64,000 nucleotides of DNA from an uncultured Caulobacterales bacterium (GCA_938003545.1 CALKXY010000008.1:1-64000); one strand, 5' to 3'. Positions 17,316 through 28,307 are shown, counted from the stretch's first letter. The notes: generated by a model not told the origin, from the sequence alone. Translations and numbers: made by a program.

Positions 17316-18076
17316 TGATCCGGTCTCTTCGTCTTTTTCTAAGCCTATTCTGTCTGGCGCTTGCTGGGGCTTTTACCCTTATGGCTGCGACGGCACAAAC
17401 CAGTGATGTCGTTGAAACTGCAACTCCAAGCCTAGAAACGTCAGAGATCGAATCTGCTTTCCGAACGGTTAAACGAAATGAAAATTATCAATTTGAACTG
17501 GCAGACGCCATTGTAAGAGAACAGCGCCCCCCGTCTGCGTTTGAACGCGCTATCGGTAAGTTTTTTGAAGCCATTTTCTCTTTTCTAGGCCCTCTGCTCG
17601 AAATCGCGTTCTGGCTTGGCCTCGGTGCTTTGGGACTAGGTGCTCTCTATCTATTAGGCCGCGCCGTATATGAGACGCGTTTCTCTCGTCCTGCCAAAGC
17701 TACAGAAGACGAACCAGAGACGCCACTTTATCAACCCGCGCAAGCGCAAGCCCGCGTCTTACTGGACGAAGTCGATCGATTGGCGGCGGAGGGGCGATAC
17801 GGAGAAGCCGTACACACGCTCTTGTTCAGGTCTATTCAGGATATCGACCGCAATCGCCCCAATGTCGTTCGCCGCAGCCTAACGTCGCGTGAAATCGGAA
17901 GTCTCTCCGTTCTTACATCAGAGGCACGCACAGCCTTTTCTACAATCGCGGGCGTGTCTGAACTCGCCCACTTCGGGGGCGTCGCGGTAAATAAGGCGGG
18001 TTTTGAAACCGCCCGAAACGCTTATGCGGAATTAACAGGTCTTACCTCTGGTCCTTCGCGGAAGAGTCGACGATGA
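17315..18076 (+). CDS. DUF4129-domain membrane protein
   Basis: 253 residues. N-terminal signal peptide (~1-28, ending ATAQ), a long hydrophobic segment at about residues 88-116, and a cytoplasmic C-terminal domain with VHTLLFRSIQDIDR and VVRRSLTSREI typical of DUF4129. The start is GTG at 17315, since earlier ATGs run into stops. First gene of a six-gene operon with DUF4350, MoxR, DUF58, SpoIIM-like and RDD proteins; its 3' end overlaps the next start by 4 bp. The family is found with MoxR/DUF58 modules; molecular role unknown. Confidence 0.85.
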   Translation: MIRSLRLFLSLFCLALAGAFTLMAATAQTSDVVETATPSLETSEIESAFRTVKRNENYQFELADAIVREQRPPSAFERAIGKFFEAIFSFLGPLLEIAFWLGLGALGLGALYLLGRAVYETRFSRPAKATEDEPETPLYQPAQAQARVLLDEVDRLAAEGRYGEAVHTLLFRSIQDIDRNRPNVVRRSLTSREIGSLSVLTSEARTAFSTIAGVSELAHFGGVAVNKAGFETARNAYAELTGLTSGPSRKSRR

Positions 18077-19638
18077 ATACGACCTCAAGGCATAGAGAAC
18101 AGTTTTTATCCAAGAGCTTGTCTGGACGACAATCGGCTGGGCGCACGCCAGGCCTTTCATCTGTTCTCTTCCGTCCCCTTACATTAATCAGTCTCATCCT
18201 GATCGGTATATTCTCCTTCGGCGCGCTCGTCGTTCTGAGTGGGTTTGCTAAAGATTTACGCAAAGCCCCACCCGGACAAGCCACACCGCGATCCGTATCT
18301 GCCGTCGGCTATCAGGCGCTGACCGAATATTTGGGAGACTTAAATTATGATGTCTTAGAAACACGTGGTGAGCGTGGATATTATGACCGCGGAAACAGAC
18401 TAGTCGTTTACACACCATCTCGTCCCTCCTCGCGTTTGAAGCGAAAGTTAAAAGATATGGACGATGAAGTTCGTTTAATCGTTCTTCCAAAATGGTCCGT
18501 CGGCCAAATGATTCCACAAAAAGATGAAGAAGGTCGTAGAGACTGGGCGCGTAAGACAAGCGTAGAGGGCCTCTTTTTTGCAGGAAGTTATGACATACTC
18601 TTGGACGACATCCCAATAGTCCGCCGTGAAACGGCACCATCCGTAAATGCACAGGTTGTTTTCAGCACACAGGAAACCCGTAGCCTACCAGAAAAACTAG
18701 CCCCCAATTTTGAAGACCTTCAATATTTTGATTTGAATGTCGCATGGACGGATTACCGGGATGAATTAAGCAAAATAAAAGACGCTGAAATAGAAGCGCG
18801 CCGTAAAAAACGCGCAGAAGACGCGGGGCGTGAGTATAAACCAAAAACTGAGAAAAAGTCAGAGACAGAAGATGAAACAGATGTTTCAGACGCGAAGGCA
18901 GAAGATGAGCCAATTGTCTTGCCTAAGCATGATGTTCTGATCAAGATAAATGGCCGGGCCGTCCTTATCCGATTGGAAAACTCGCAAACTTATATCTTAT
19001 CAGAACCAGACCTCATCAACACCACGGCCTTCCAAAACCAATCCGGTGCACATCTGGCAGGGGCCGTCATCAATGAGGTTATCTTGCAAGGCGATTTAGA
19101 TTGGCAAGCCGTCGATTTCGATGTGAGCTTACATGGCATTGAAGCCAATCGGAACATTATCAAACTTATGGTTACGCCGCCATTTTTGGCCGCCACACTT
19201 TGTCTCCTCGCCGCAGGTGGCTTGGTTGCGTGGCAAGGGTTTAATCGCTTTGGCGACCCAACCCGCATTCGGTCTGACTATGCACAAGGTCCAGTGAGTT
19301 TGGCAGAGACAGCCGCCGAATTCATGGAAATCGCAGGCCGTGCCCATGGAACAGGTGAAGCCTATGCACAGCTGATGCGGCGGCAAGTCATTGGTATATT
19401 AGGCTTTGGAGCGCGCTCATCTGACCACACAGACACATTGCTGGATGCGCGAGAAAAACGTCTGAATATCCAACCAAAATTCGCAGAGTTGGAACGTGCC
19501 ATCACAGCGGCAACTCCGCAAAGTTATCCGCAATACGCAAATGCCTTAACGACATGGCGTGATGCCATTACGCAAACAGATTTAAATCAGGTCGACCTAA
19601 ATAAGACTGATATTGGACAAGAGGACCCTTCCCTATGA
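18073..19638 (+). CDS. DUF4350-domain membrane protein
   Basis: 521 residues. TM helix near residues 35-57, then an extracytoplasmic domain opening with [23 protein letters not shown], typical of DUF4350. A charged, Glu/Lys-rich insertion at about 235-280 ([20 protein letters not shown]) looks disordered. A second TM at ~370-390 ([17 protein letters not shown]) leads to a cytoplasmic C-terminal domain. It overlaps both neighbours by 4 bp. Probably acts in the membrane with the MoxR ATPase and DUF58 protein; no enzymatic motif seen. Confidence 0.82.
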   Translation: MNTTSRHREQFLSKSLSGRQSAGRTPGLSSVLFRPLTLISLILIGIFSFGALVVLSGFAKDLRKAPPGQATPRSVSAVGYQALTEYLGDLNYDVLETRGERGYYDRGNRLVVYTPSRPSSRLKRKLKDMDDEVRLIVLPKWSVGQMIPQKDEEGRRDWARKTSVEGLFFAGSYDILLDDIPIVRRETAPSVNAQVVFSTQETRSLPEKLAPNFEDLQYFDLNVAWTDYRDELSKIKDAEIEARRKKRAEDAGREYKPKTEKKSETEDETDVSDAKAEDEPIVLPKHDVLIKINGRAVLIRLENSQTYILSEPDLINTTAFQNQSGAHLAGAVINEVILQGDLDWQAVDFDVSLHGIEANRNIIKLMVTPPFLAATLCLLAAGGLVAWQGFNRFGDPTRIRSDYAQGPVSLAETAAEFMEIAGRAHGTGEAYAQLMRRQVIGILGFGARSSDHTDTLLDAREKRLNIQPKFAELERAITAATPQSYPQYANALTTWRDAITQTDLNQVDLNKTDIGQEDPSL

Positions 19639-20642
19639 CCGAAACACCTACACTCGCACCCGCGCCTAACGCACGCCCTAACGATGGCGCGCTCGCAGAT
19701 ATTCAACTCTTGGCAAATGCCATTCGCGCAGAAGTCGGTAAAGTTATCATCGGCCAGACGGATACCGTGGACCTCATGCTAACGGCGCTCCTCTCGCGCG
19801 GACATATCTTGCTAGAAGGCGTTCCTGGAACCGCGAAGACGTTTTTGGCTCAGGTTTTTGCCCATGTCACAAAATTAGACTTTGGACGCATTCAGTTCAC
19901 GCCTGACCTTCTGCCAGGGGATTTATTGGGAACCAATCTTTTCTCGTTCCAGACGAATGAATTCACCTTGGTCAAAGGCCCCATTTTTTGCGACATGCTG
20001 CTGGCAGATGAAATCAACCGCACCCCACCAAAAACCCAAGCGGCCTTGCTGGAAGCCATGCAAGAGCGCCAAGTCACAATTGACGGACAGGGTTTCCCCT
20101 TGGGTGAAAATTTCATGGTTGTCGCCACACAAAACCCAATTGAGCAACAAGGCACATATCCCCTACCCGAAGCGCAATTAGACAGGTTTCTGTTTAAACA
20201 TATTTTATCCTACCCAACGCGTGATGAAGAAATAAGTATCGTTCAACAACATGGGCAACGCGCAGGTACCCCGAGCTTGGATGAGCTTGGTCTTAAATCT
20301 GTCATGACCAAAGCGGCATTGAAAAAAGCAAGGGCGTCTATCTCGGCCATTCATCTAAATGACGAAGTGACCCATTACGTCGTCGACCTCGTGCGCGGCA
20401 CACGCGACAACCCCTTATTCGAAACAGGCGCCAGCCCGCGCGCAGCCGCAATGATTGCTAGTTCTGCTCGGGCCTATGCCGCGCTACAGTCCCGTAATTA
20501 TGTCATTCCGGATGATGTCAAAGCGATTGCCCTGCCTGCGCTGCGTCATCGTGCTGTCTTGTCGCCCGCTGCGGAGATCGAAGGCCGCACAGCGGATGAA
20601 GTTATCATGACAGTCATCGAACAAACACAGGCGCCGCGCTAA
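19635..20642 (+). CDS. MoxR-family AAA+ ATPase
   Basis: 335 residues of the MoxR AAA+ family. Walker A GVPGTAKT (62-69), Walker B LLADEINR (122-129), sensor 1 ATQNP (164-168), and EAQLDRF (179-185). The C-terminal part carries the AAA lid with ETGASPRAA. MoxR proteins act as chaperone-like ATPases, often working on VWA-type partners; the following DUF58 protein is the likely partner. It overlaps the previous gene by 4 bp; 12 bp to the next. Confidence 0.95.
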   Translation: MTETPTLAPAPNARPNDGALADIQLLANAIRAEVGKVIIGQTDTVDLMLTALLSRGHILLEGVPGTAKTFLAQVFAHVTKLDFGRIQFTPDLLPGDLLGTNLFSFQTNEFTLVKGPIFCDMLLADEINRTPPKTQAALLEAMQERQVTIDGQGFPLGENFMVVATQNPIEQQGTYPLPEAQLDRFLFKHILSYPTRDEEISIVQQHGQRAGTPSLDELGLKSVMTKAALKKARASISAIHLNDEVTHYVVDLVRGTRDNPLFETGASPRAAAMIASSARAYAALQSRNYVIPDDVKAIALPALRHRAVLSPAAEIEGRTADEVIMTVIEQTQAPR

Positions 20643-20654
20643 GACGTCCCGCTC

Positions 20655-22001
20655 GTGAAGTTTCGTACCCAGACATATCCGACACGTGCCGCCGTTTTCG
20701 GCGCGGCCCTCGGGCTGCCCGTCACCCTTATGCTGGCGCTCTTCTTACCTGCACTTTGGCTGATTGGCGCGGCTTGGGTCGCGGCTATATTGGGGCTGAT
20801 GGCCCTAGATATATTGCTCTCGACCTCCATCAAACGGATGGAGCCTGATTTAGAGTCGCCCGGATCAGGCTATGTCGGACATGATTATGATGTGCGGGTT
20901 ACAACGTCATTTGGCCCCGGAATTCCGCCGCGATCACCTGAATTAAAACTAAGCGTCAATGACCGCTTAAGCGTCTCGCCCCCTCTCGCACGTGCGGGTC
21001 AAGGCGAAGGCGGCATGTTGGCGCTGTTTAGTATTCGCACGGATTTGCGCGGGACGGCAGAACTTGAACGCCTATGGACGCGCTGGCAGGGGCCATTGGG
21101 GTTGATCTGGCGTCAGCGTATTGACCCGCTACAACGCGAAATCCCCGTGACCTCTGACACAAAGATGGTGAGAGATACTGCGGCTGAAATTTTCACTAAA
21201 GATGCGAATATTGGTCAGAAGCTACAGCGCCTACGCGGCGAAGGCACAGAATTTGACGGGCTGACCGAATGGGTGCCAGGCATGGATAAACGTTCCATTG
21301 ATTGGAAACATTCCGCACGCCACGGCAATTTGCTGTCCCGCGAATTCAGGACAGAGCGCAACCATAATATCGTCTTTGCCTTTGATACAGGCCATCTGAT
21401 GGCGGAAGCCGTTGAAGACGTGGAAACTGGCGAAGCCATGACAAAACTGGACCGCGCTCTAAACGCCGCGCTTCTCATGTCTTTTGTCTCTCTTAAAATC
21501 GGCGACAAAGTCGGGATGTACGCCTTTGATGAAAAGCCTTATCTCTATGCTCCTGCTATCGGCAGCACACGTAGCTTTGCCCAAATCCGCCGTGTCTCGG
21601 CCCGTGTAGAATATTCAACAACAGAAACGAATTTTACACTTGGTTTAAGTCAATTAGCGCAAAACCTTCAGCGCCGCACACTCATAGTCGTCTTCACTGA
21701 TTTTGTGGACAGCACACAAGCTGAACTCATGGTCGAAAATATGGCTCGGCTTTTGAAGCGTCACATCGTGATCTTTGTCGCGTTTCGAAATACCGCGCTC
21801 GACCGCCTCATCACTCGTGATGCCTCCACGCCAGAAGAGGCCGCCGCCAGCTTGATTGGGGATGGATTAATGCGAGAGCGCGAAATTGTTTTAAAACGCC
21901 TCGAGCGCATGGGCGTCAATGTGATTGATGCGAACGCAGATACTTTAAATATGAAAGTTCTGAACACCTATATGCTGTTGAAAGCCCGCAATGCCATTTA
22001 G
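20655..22001 (+). CDS. DUF58-domain protein (VWA-like)
   Basis: 448 residues. Two hydrophobic segments near the N-terminus (~14-57) anchor it in the membrane. The DUF58 signature GTEFDGLTEWVPGMDKRSID is followed by WKHSARHGNLLSREF, then a VWA-like domain (NIVFAFDTGHLM). Starts with GTG at 20655, 12 bp after moxR. MoxR-DUF58 pairs are widespread, with roles in envelope integrity and stress in studied cases; the exact function here is inferred. Confidence 0.9.
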   Translation: MKFRTQTYPTRAAVFGAALGLPVTLMLALFLPALWLIGAAWVAAILGLMALDILLSTSIKRMEPDLESPGSGYVGHDYDVRVTTSFGPGIPPRSPELKLSVNDRLSVSPPLARAGQGEGGMLALFSIRTDLRGTAELERLWTRWQGPLGLIWRQRIDPLQREIPVTSDTKMVRDTAAEIFTKDANIGQKLQRLRGEGTEFDGLTEWVPGMDKRSIDWKHSARHGNLLSREFRTERNHNIVFAFDTGHLMAEAVEDVETGEAMTKLDRALNAALLMSFVSLKIGDKVGMYAFDEKPYLYAPAIGSTRSFAQIRRVSARVEYSTTETNFTLGLSQLAQNLQRRTLIVVFTDFVDSTQAELMVENMARLLKRHIVIFVAFRNTALDRLITRDASTPEEAAASLIGDGLMREREIVLKRLERMGVNVIDANADTLNMKVLNTYMLLKARNAI

Positions 22002-22040
22002 GGATCAGATCAAACACAAAATGAGAGCAGAGGTTATAGC

Positions 22041-23063
22041 ATGACCCGCCGCACACTCACCTTGAAGTCCAAACGCTTTCGCGAAGAACGCCAGGACGTA
22101 TGGAAAGAGATGGAAACGATGTTGCAACGCATCGAAGCGCGCTCTGTCCGCGGCCTATCCGACGAAGAACTTATCAAACTACCGCGCCTTTATCGTGCAA
22201 CGCTATCCTCTCTGTCTGTCGCGAGATCTACATCTTTGGACCAAAGCGTAGTCGCCTATCTCGAATCTCTCTCTACGCGGGCCTATTACGTGATTTACGG
22301 CAGTCAACAGCGGTTGCGGGATCGTATCTATAACTTCTTTGCCCGCGATTGGCCACTGGCGGTGCAATCCGCATGGAAAGATGTAGCTGCCTCCAGTTTT
22401 ATCTTTGCCCTCGGCATGTTGATTGGCTTCGTACTTGTTATGAACAATCCTGATTGGTTCTACTCTTTTATGGATGAAAATATGGCGAGCGGCCGGACGC
22501 CCGCAGCGTCTGAAGAATATCTACGAAGTACAATTTACGGCTACGACTCCGATGATGGAGGCCTCGGCACTTTCGCGGCCTTCCTGTTCTCAAATAACAG
22601 CCGCGTTTCGATATTAGCCTTTGCCTTGGGCTTTGCTTTTGCCCTGCCAACTGTCGTTCTTCTGCTTTATAACGGTCTATCTATTGGGGCTTTTATTGCT
22701 GTCTTCGCGAATAAAGGCCTCGGCTTTGAAATTGGCGGATGGTTATCCATTCACGGCACAACCGAATTATTTGCAATCGCTTTAGCGGGGGCTGGGGGCT
22801 GCTTAATTGGGCGCGCTGTGGCTTTCCCCGGAGAGATGACGCGCATGGAGTCCTTGCGGTCCAAAGCCGAACAAGCCGCCATTATTTTAGGCGGCGTTGT
22901 GGTCATGATGTTTGTTGCAGGACTGCTGGAAGGGTTTGGACGTCAACTCATTCAAAATGATTGGGCGCGATATGCCATTGGCGGTTCCATGCTGACCTTC
23001 TGGTTGCTCTATTTCTTCCTACCGCGCAAAGCGTTGGAACCCTATCAAAGTCGTAAATCATGA
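22041..23063 (+). CDS. SpoIIM-like (stage II sporulation protein M family) membrane protein
   Basis: 340 residues. A helical N-terminal ~110 residues precede several TM helices, including SSFIFALGMLIGFVLVM, ILAFALGFAFALPTVVLLL, and FAIALAGAGGCLIGRAVAF. The GLSIGAFIAVFANKGLGFE to GTTELFAIALAGAGG stretch is a family hallmark. The name comes from Bacillus sporulation, but members occur in non-sporulating bacteria next to MoxR/DUF58, as here. It overlaps the RDD gene by 4 bp. Confidence 0.88.
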   Translation: MTRRTLTLKSKRFREERQDVWKEMETMLQRIEARSVRGLSDEELIKLPRLYRATLSSLSVARSTSLDQSVVAYLESLSTRAYYVIYGSQQRLRDRIYNFFARDWPLAVQSAWKDVAASSFIFALGMLIGFVLVMNNPDWFYSFMDENMASGRTPAASEEYLRSTIYGYDSDDGGLGTFAAFLFSNNSRVSILAFALGFAFALPTVVLLLYNGLSIGAFIAVFANKGLGFEIGGWLSIHGTTELFAIALAGAGGCLIGRAVAFPGEMTRMESLRSKAEQAAIILGGVVVMMFVAGLLEGFGRQLIQNDWARYAIGGSMLTFWLLYFFLPRKALEPYQSRKS

Positions 23064-23941
23064 GCCGCGCAGGAACCCTTTCGCCAGATCAAGTCAAAGG
23101 CGGTAGACGCCACCTTGTGACGCCAGAGGGCGTAGATTTGCAAATTGAGTTGGCAGATGTTGGCTCTCGGATTGGCGCCTTTGCACTTGATTTAATGTTT
23201 ATGATCTTAATCTTGATTGCCGCCGCATATGGGCTGGGATCAATGAACCTATATGACAACGGACTTGGTATTACGCTTTTCATCCTAATCGCATTTCTGC
23301 TGCGAAGTTTTTATTTCACATTGTTTGAAATGGGACGACGGGCGGCGACGCCTGGAAAGATGATATTAAAAATCCGTGTCGCCGCGCGCGGTAAAGCGCG
23401 CCTTTCAGCCGCGAGTGTCTTTGCGAGAAACGCCTTGCGAGAAATTGGCTTCTTTCTCCCCATAGGATTCTTGTTCGGCATTGGATCGGGCGGCGTGGAT
23501 GGCTGGATGAGCCTTTTAGCGACCATTTGGGCTGGGATATTTCTGTTCTTTCCGCTGTTTAATCGCGATCGATTGCGTGTTGGCGATTTGGTTGCTGGCA
23601 CTTGGGTTGTGAAATCCCCTCGTCCAATACTCGCTGCTGACTTGGTTACTACAGACAAGCCTGAGCATGAGGCCATATTTGCCAAGTTCGTTTTCACGCC
23701 CGCGCAAATCGACACATATGGGATCAAAGAATTACATGTGTTGGAAGATGTTCTGCGCGCGCGTGATAGCGAAGTCTTAGCAGATGTTGCAAACCGCATT
23801 CGAACTAAAATTGGATGGGTATGGGAAGCTGGCGAAAGCGACGTTGCCTTCTTGCGGGCCTATTATGCAGCTCTACGCGGAAGACTTGAGTCTAAAATGC
23901 TGATGGGTGTACGGCGCAAGGATAAATTCGATACGCGTTAG
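23060..23941 (+). CDS. RDD-family membrane protein
   Basis: 293 residues. The RDD domain (residues ~25-180) begins with VDLQIELADVGSRIGAFALD, followed by hydrophobic helices and TPGKMILKIRV, as in the family; a soluble C-terminal ~100 residues follow. Last gene of the MoxR operon, overlapping the SpoIIM-like gene by 4 bp and ending 15 bp from the convergent sdaA. Some RDD proteins are Na+/H+ antiporters; whether this one transports anything is unknown. Confidence 0.85.
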   Translation: MSRAGTLSPDQVKGGRRHLVTPEGVDLQIELADVGSRIGAFALDLMFMILILIAAAYGLGSMNLYDNGLGITLFILIAFLLRSFYFTLFEMGRRAATPGKMILKIRVAARGKARLSAASVFARNALREIGFFLPIGFLFGIGSGGVDGWMSLLATIWAGIFLFFPLFNRDRLRVGDLVAGTWVVKSPRPILAADLVTTDKPEHEAIFAKFVFTPAQIDTYGIKELHVLEDVLRARDSEVLADVANRIRTKIGWVWEAGESDVAFLRAYYAALRGRLESKMLMGVRRKDKFDTR

Positions 23942-23955
23942 TTCTCATATTAAAT

Positions 23956-25338
23956 TTAGCATTCAATCACATTTACCGCCAAACCACCTTGGCTCGTCTC
24001 TTTATATTTCGAACTCATATCCAGCCCAGTTTGGCGCATAGTCTCGATCACTTGGTCGAGGCTAACTTTCCCATTACCCGTACCATGCATTGCCAGACGC
24101 GCCGCATTGGCCGCCTTCACCGCACCAATTGCATTACGTTCGATACATGGAATTTGCACAAGCCCACCAACAGGGTCACAGGTCAGGCCAAGATTATGTT
24201 CCATCCCAATTTCTGCCGCGCTAGCCGTTTGCCTCGGGCTTGCGCCCCAAACGGCCGCTAAGCCTCCAGCGGCCATAGAACAGGCAACGCCAACTTCACC
24301 TTGGCACCCCATTTCTGCACCAGAAATTGAGGCGCGTTGTTTATACAAAAGCCCAATACCGCCAGCCGTCGCCAAAAATATGCGAATTTTTTTATAATCT
24401 GGTGCGCCGTTTTCATCACAACAGTAATGTCGAATAATCGCAGGAATAATGCCTGCGGCACCATTTGTTGGTGCCGTTACGACTTGCCCGCCTGCGGCAT
24501 TTTCTTCATTCACCGCCATTGCGTAGACGTTTAACCAATCGAACAGTGTCTCTTTTTCATTCGCACCAGGCGCGCCAATGAGTTTCCTCCAAATATCAGG
24601 CGCACGGCGTTCGACCTTCAGTCCGCCAGGCAATATCCCGCGTGTATTCAAGCCCCGCTCTATTCCTGCCAACATAACATCAGCCACGCGGTCCAGACGC
24701 GAGCCTGTTATTTCGCGAGAGCGGCGAGCGTCTTCATTCGCAAGCACAACATCTGCAATTGCCAGGTCATTTTGATCACAAAGGGCCAATAGCTCCGCCG
24801 CAGACCCAAAACCGTACGGCACATCCACGCCACCTGCTGTAACACGGTCATTTTTAGCCGGACGTGCGAGCTGTGCGTGGCTGGCCGTAAATCCGCCGCC
24901 CGTTGAGTAATATGTTCGCGCATAAATAAGATCACCTGCGCGATCATAGGCTTGCATTTCCATTTCATTTGGATGCAGGTCAGCCGCCTGTTCATAGTCC
25001 AAAACCATATCATGATCTGGGTCAAACTGAATGACCGCGCCGTCGCGGGTAAAAGCTTTTTCAGTTTTCAGATGCGCAAGTGCAGTCTCTGCTGCGTCCA
25101 GATCAATTGTTTCTGGTGCAAACCCAAGGAGGCCAAGCTCACCTGCGCGCGGCGTTCCATGCCCTATTCCTGTAAAAGCCAGAGACCCTCGGAAGATCAT
25201 TTTAATGCGATACGTTTCGGCGCGATGGCCACGCGTATGCAAACGTTTCCAAAACCGTTGCGCAATACGCATCGGTCCCACAGTATGCGAGGAGGATGGA
25301 CCAATTCCGATGCGGAAAATATCAAGAACAGACAGCAT
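23956..25338 (-). CDS. sdaA: L-serine ammonia-lyase (iron-sulfur type)
   Basis: 460 residues, single-chain type with fused beta and alpha domains. The N-terminal [20 protein letters not shown] is diagnostic. Cysteines for the [4Fe-4S] cluster lie in [16 protein letters not shown] and [18 protein letters not shown]. Converts L-serine to pyruvate and ammonia in the cytoplasm. Monocistronic by context: convergent with the RDD gene; amn lies upstream on the same strand with a 159-bp gap containing a large dyad. Confidence 0.95.
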   Translation of the reverse strand: MLSVLDIFRIGIGPSSSHTVGPMRIAQRFWKRLHTRGHRAETYRIKMIFRGSLAFTGIGHGTPRAGELGLLGFAPETIDLDAAETALAHLKTEKAFTRDGAVIQFDPDHDMVLDYEQAADLHPNEMEMQAYDRAGDLIYARTYYSTGGGFTASHAQLARPAKNDRVTAGGVDVPYGFGSAAELLALCDQNDLAIADVVLANEDARRSREITGSRLDRVADVMLAGIERGLNTRGILPGGLKVERRAPDIWRKLIGAPGANEKETLFDWLNVYAMAVNEENAAGGQVVTAPTNGAAGIIPAIIRHYCCDENGAPDYKKIRIFLATAGGIGLLYKQRASISGAEMGCQGEVGVACSMAAGGLAAVWGASPRQTASAAEIGMEHNLGLTCDPVGGLVQIPCIERNAIGAVKAANAARLAMHGTGNGKVSLDQVIETMRQTGLDMSSKYKETSQGGLAVNVIEC

Positions 25339-25392
25339 TCATCCACTTAATCTGTCTTATTGGGGTCTGGCAATCTTTACTTTAACCGCAAA

Positions 25393-25431
25393 GATAAAGC
25401 GGCATTTAATGCCAGATAATTCCACTTTATC
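25393..25431. repeat. Nested palindrome between amn and sdaA
   Basis: GATAAAGCGG (25393-25402) and CCACTTTATC (25422-25431) are complementary at 9 of 10 positions and enclose the 13-nt palindrome GGCATTTAATGCC (25401-25413). The element lies downstream of amn and upstream of sdaA, both on the minus strand. It could end amn transcripts or bind a regulator of sdaA. No long T run follows on the minus strand, so terminator function is uncertain. Confidence 0.45.
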
Positions 25432-25497
25432 GAAATTTAACAATACTTAAAATAAAAGTATCAGCAAAAACACCCTTACATGTCTAGAGCTTTATAT

Positions 25498-26964
25498 TTA
25501 GCGGAAGACAGGATCATCCAAACTGCGGAGTTTTCGGGAATGAAGCGTCCCGCTTTCGGCTCCGGCTTTCAAAATTCGCATGGCTTCCAGGCCGATATTC
25601 AAATGTTGTGCAACACGAGAGCGATAGAAAACGGCCGCTGTTCCCGGCAATTTAATCTCGCCATGTAATGGTCTGTCAGAGACACATAATAATGTCCCAT
25701 AAGGAACGCGGAAACGATACCCATTTGCGGCGATAGTTGCGCTTTCCATATCAATCGCAATGGCACGAGATTGGTTCAGCCTTGGGCGAAGCGCGGAATA
25801 GCGCATTTCCCAATTACGGTCGTCCGTTGTCACGACCGTGCCTGTGCGCACATGACGTTTCATAAGTTGGCCTGACAAATTCATAACGTCACCAATCGCA
25901 TCGGTCAGCGCAATTTGAACCTCCGCGATAGTCGGCAATGGAATATCGGGCGGCAAGACGTCGTCCAAAACTTGATCATCCCGCAAATAGGCATGCGCCA
26001 AAACAAAATCGCCCAAGACTTGAGAAGAGCGCAAACCACCGCAATGCCCTAACATCAACCAGCAATGACTTCGCAGCACAGCAATATGGTCTGTGATCGT
26101 TTTTGCATTTGAGGGACCGACACCAATATTAATCAACGTAATCCCCATGCCGTCTTCGGCCATTAGGTGATACGCAGGCATTTGCGGAAGTTTATAATTC
26201 GGATCTTCCGCGTAATCCCCACCATTAGTAATAACGCCCTGTCCTGGTGCGCAAAATCCAGTAAATTCTTTATCTTTGCCAACAATTTCGCGGGCATGTT
26301 CGACAAACTCATCCACGTAACGCTGGTAATTTGTAAAGATCACAAATTTTTGGAAACAGCCTGGCTCTGTCCCAGAATAATGGCGGAGACGTTGTAGAGA
26401 GTAATCCGTCCGAAGCGCAGGAAACAAAGCCAATGGGTAAGGTTCATCAGAGGCACGTTCGGTCACACCATCGGCCAAATCATCATTAATATGCGTCAGG
26501 TCAGGCAATGGGAAATGTTGACCAATCGCGGCAGAACGTTCTGTCGAGAGTTCAAACGAAGACGGATCAATCGCGAAAGCCAGCGGGATCGGCGTGTCAG
26601 ACGGCCCAACGTAATATTCAACTTCATTCGCTGCCTCGATACGTCCGAGTTGATCCAAGAGATAGCTCTCGAAAATATCAGGAGAGGTGATTGTTGTTCC
26701 GTACCAACCTGCGCCGCGAATAGACACAAAGCCTGAAAACTTTATTTCCCCAGCATGGCGCTGCCCAATTCGAAGCAAAAGATAAGGGTATGTTGGCGTC
26801 GGTGACGTCGACCCTTTGCCCGTTTTTGCATAGGCCCCAAACGCCATATTCAAATCTTCAACTGCACCATTATAAAGCCGTCCAAGCTCTCGAATAGCGT
26901 CGTCCTTATTGTCACAAGGTGAAAGGTCGTTAAAAAAAGTAGGAATGTGACCGAGCAGGTTCAA
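25498..26964 (-). CDS. amn: AMP nucleosidase
   Basis: 488 residues, the usual length for bacterial Amn. The N-terminal region carries YPYLLLRIGQRHAGEIKFSG. The C-terminal nucleosidase/phosphorylase-fold domain has TLINIGVGPSNAKTITDHIA, LGHCGGLR and AIDMESATIAANGYR. It hydrolyses AMP to adenine and ribose 5-phosphate. A nucleoside transporter gene lies 95 bp upstream on the same strand, which fits purine salvage. Confidence 0.95.
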   Translation of the reverse strand: MNLLGHIPTFFNDLSPCDNKDDAIRELGRLYNGAVEDLNMAFGAYAKTGKGSTSPTPTYPYLLLRIGQRHAGEIKFSGFVSIRGAGWYGTTITSPDIFESYLLDQLGRIEAANEVEYYVGPSDTPIPLAFAIDPSSFELSTERSAAIGQHFPLPDLTHINDDLADGVTERASDEPYPLALFPALRTDYSLQRLRHYSGTEPGCFQKFVIFTNYQRYVDEFVEHAREIVGKDKEFTGFCAPGQGVITNGGDYAEDPNYKLPQMPAYHLMAEDGMGITLINIGVGPSNAKTITDHIAVLRSHCWLMLGHCGGLRSSQVLGDFVLAHAYLRDDQVLDDVLPPDIPLPTIAEVQIALTDAIGDVMNLSGQLMKRHVRTGTVVTTDDRNWEMRYSALRPRLNQSRAIAIDMESATIAANGYRFRVPYGTLLCVSDRPLHGEIKLPGTAAVFYRSRVAQHLNIGLEAMRILKAGAESGTLHSRKLRSLDDPVFR

Positions 26965-27059
26965 ATGAAAACTCCAAATTCGAATTAAATTTTTCAGTCT
27001 CTATATGAGTTTTTTTGGACTAGCTAGAGAAATCTACGCAGCCTTATACATAGGCTTTT

Positions 27060-28307
27060 TTAAAACGGCGTTAGACCCGCGAACCCCGCCAATGCTATCA
27101 CGACAGAGGCGATTGCTGCACTCATAAAGTTAGATAGATTGCCAGCTAGAACCGTCCGCAGCCCGAGTTTTGAAATTTCAGTTTTCCGCTCCGGCACGAC
27201 CGCACTTAAACCTGCAATGAGGATAGCAAGGCCGCCAAAGTTGGCAAATCCACAGAGCGCCAAAGTGATCGCAATTTGCCCTTGCGGGGAGAAATCATCC
27301 TTCACACCTGTAAAACTAAAATAGGCGAGAAATTCATTAAGAATAACTTTTTCGCCTAGGAATTGCCCTGCAGCAGCACTCTCATCCCACGGTACACCAA
27401 TCATCCAAGCCACAGGTCTGAAGAGGACTGAAAACAGCCCTTGAAGAGACAAATCAGGATAGCCAAACCATCCGCCGATACCGCCCATAATGCCGTTAAC
27501 CAAGGCAATGACTGACAGAACGGCGACCAATAATGCCATCACAGCCAGCATGATTTGCAAACCCGTCATCGCCCCATTCGTTAAGGCCTCGATTAAGGAG
27601 CCCGCGCGGTTGCTCTCTACGGATTTGGCTTCTGCACTATCAATATCAAACGGCGTTTCTGTTTCTGGAACCAAAATACGTCCCATCAATAGCCCCCCAG
27701 GAGCCGCCATAAGGGCGGCCGTAATTAAAAGTTTAGGGTCAATCCCTATAGCTGAATAGGCAACCAAAACGGTGCCCGCGACAGAAGACAGACCGAGGCT
27801 CATCATAACAAAGAGCTGCGAGCGCGTAATTTTTGGTAAGTAAGGGAGAACCGTTAGCGGGGCTTCAGCCATACCCACGAAAATATTCGCAGCCGCACAA
27901 GTGCTTTCCAAACGGCTGGCGCCTGTAATGCGCCGCACAACACCGCCAATACCGCGAATAATCCATGTCATAATCCGCAAATGAAAGAGGACCGAAAACA
28001 GAGCTGCGATAAAAATAATGATGGGCAGAATTTGGAAAAAGAAAATGACATTCGTGCCGCCCTTCTCGTCCCCTAACTCACCAAACATAAAGGTCGTGCC
28101 TTCTTTGACAAAACCCTTCATGGCCTCGACGCCCGCTGACATTCCACCAAGCACGATGTCCCCCATCGGGGTCAATAAAGCGAAAACAGCGATCCCAATT
28201 TGAAGCGCAAGTGTTCGGGCCGCGAGATCATAGCGAACAGATTTTTTCGCATCAGAAAACAACCACGCGATAGATAATAAAACAAATATACCGATTAATC
28301 CGGTCAT
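27060..28307 (-). CDS. Concentrative nucleoside transporter (NupC/CNT family) 1
   Basis: 415 residues in the inner membrane. Hallmarks are NIFVGMAEAPLTVLPYLP in the first half and LCGFANFGGLAILIAGLSAVVP in the second; the N-terminal GLIGIFVLLSIAWLFSDAKK is typical of CNT. The frame is open from 28343, but I place the start at the ATG at 28307, because AAGGGGA precedes it at good spacing and the first 12 residues of the longer form are not family-like. Imports nucleosides by cation symport. A paralog lies at 32775-34016. Confidence 0.92.
   Translation of the reverse strand: MTGLIGIFVLLSIAWLFSDAKKSVRYDLAARTLALQIGIAVFALLTPMGDIVLGGMSAGVEAMKGFVKEGTTFMFGELGDEKGGTNVIFFFQILPIIIFIAALFSVLFHLRIMTWIIRGIGGVVRRITGASRLESTCAAANIFVGMAEAPLTVLPYLPKITRSQLFVMMSLGLSSVAGTVLVAYSAIGIDPKLLITAALMAAPGGLLMGRILVPETETPFDIDSAEAKSVESNRAGSLIEALTNGAMTGLQIMLAVMALLVAVLSVIALVNGIMGGIGGWFGYPDLSLQGLFSVLFRPVAWMIGVPWDESAAAGQFLGEKVILNEFLAYFSFTGVKDDFSPQGQIAITLALCGFANFGGLAILIAGLSAVVPERKTEISKLGLRTVLAGNLSNFMSAAIASVVIALAGFAGLTPF

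Noticed and set aside
27040..27060. Terminator after the first nucleoside transporter
   Set aside because: The stem AGCCT/AGGCT is short and its T run lies on the plus strand, opposite to the gene.
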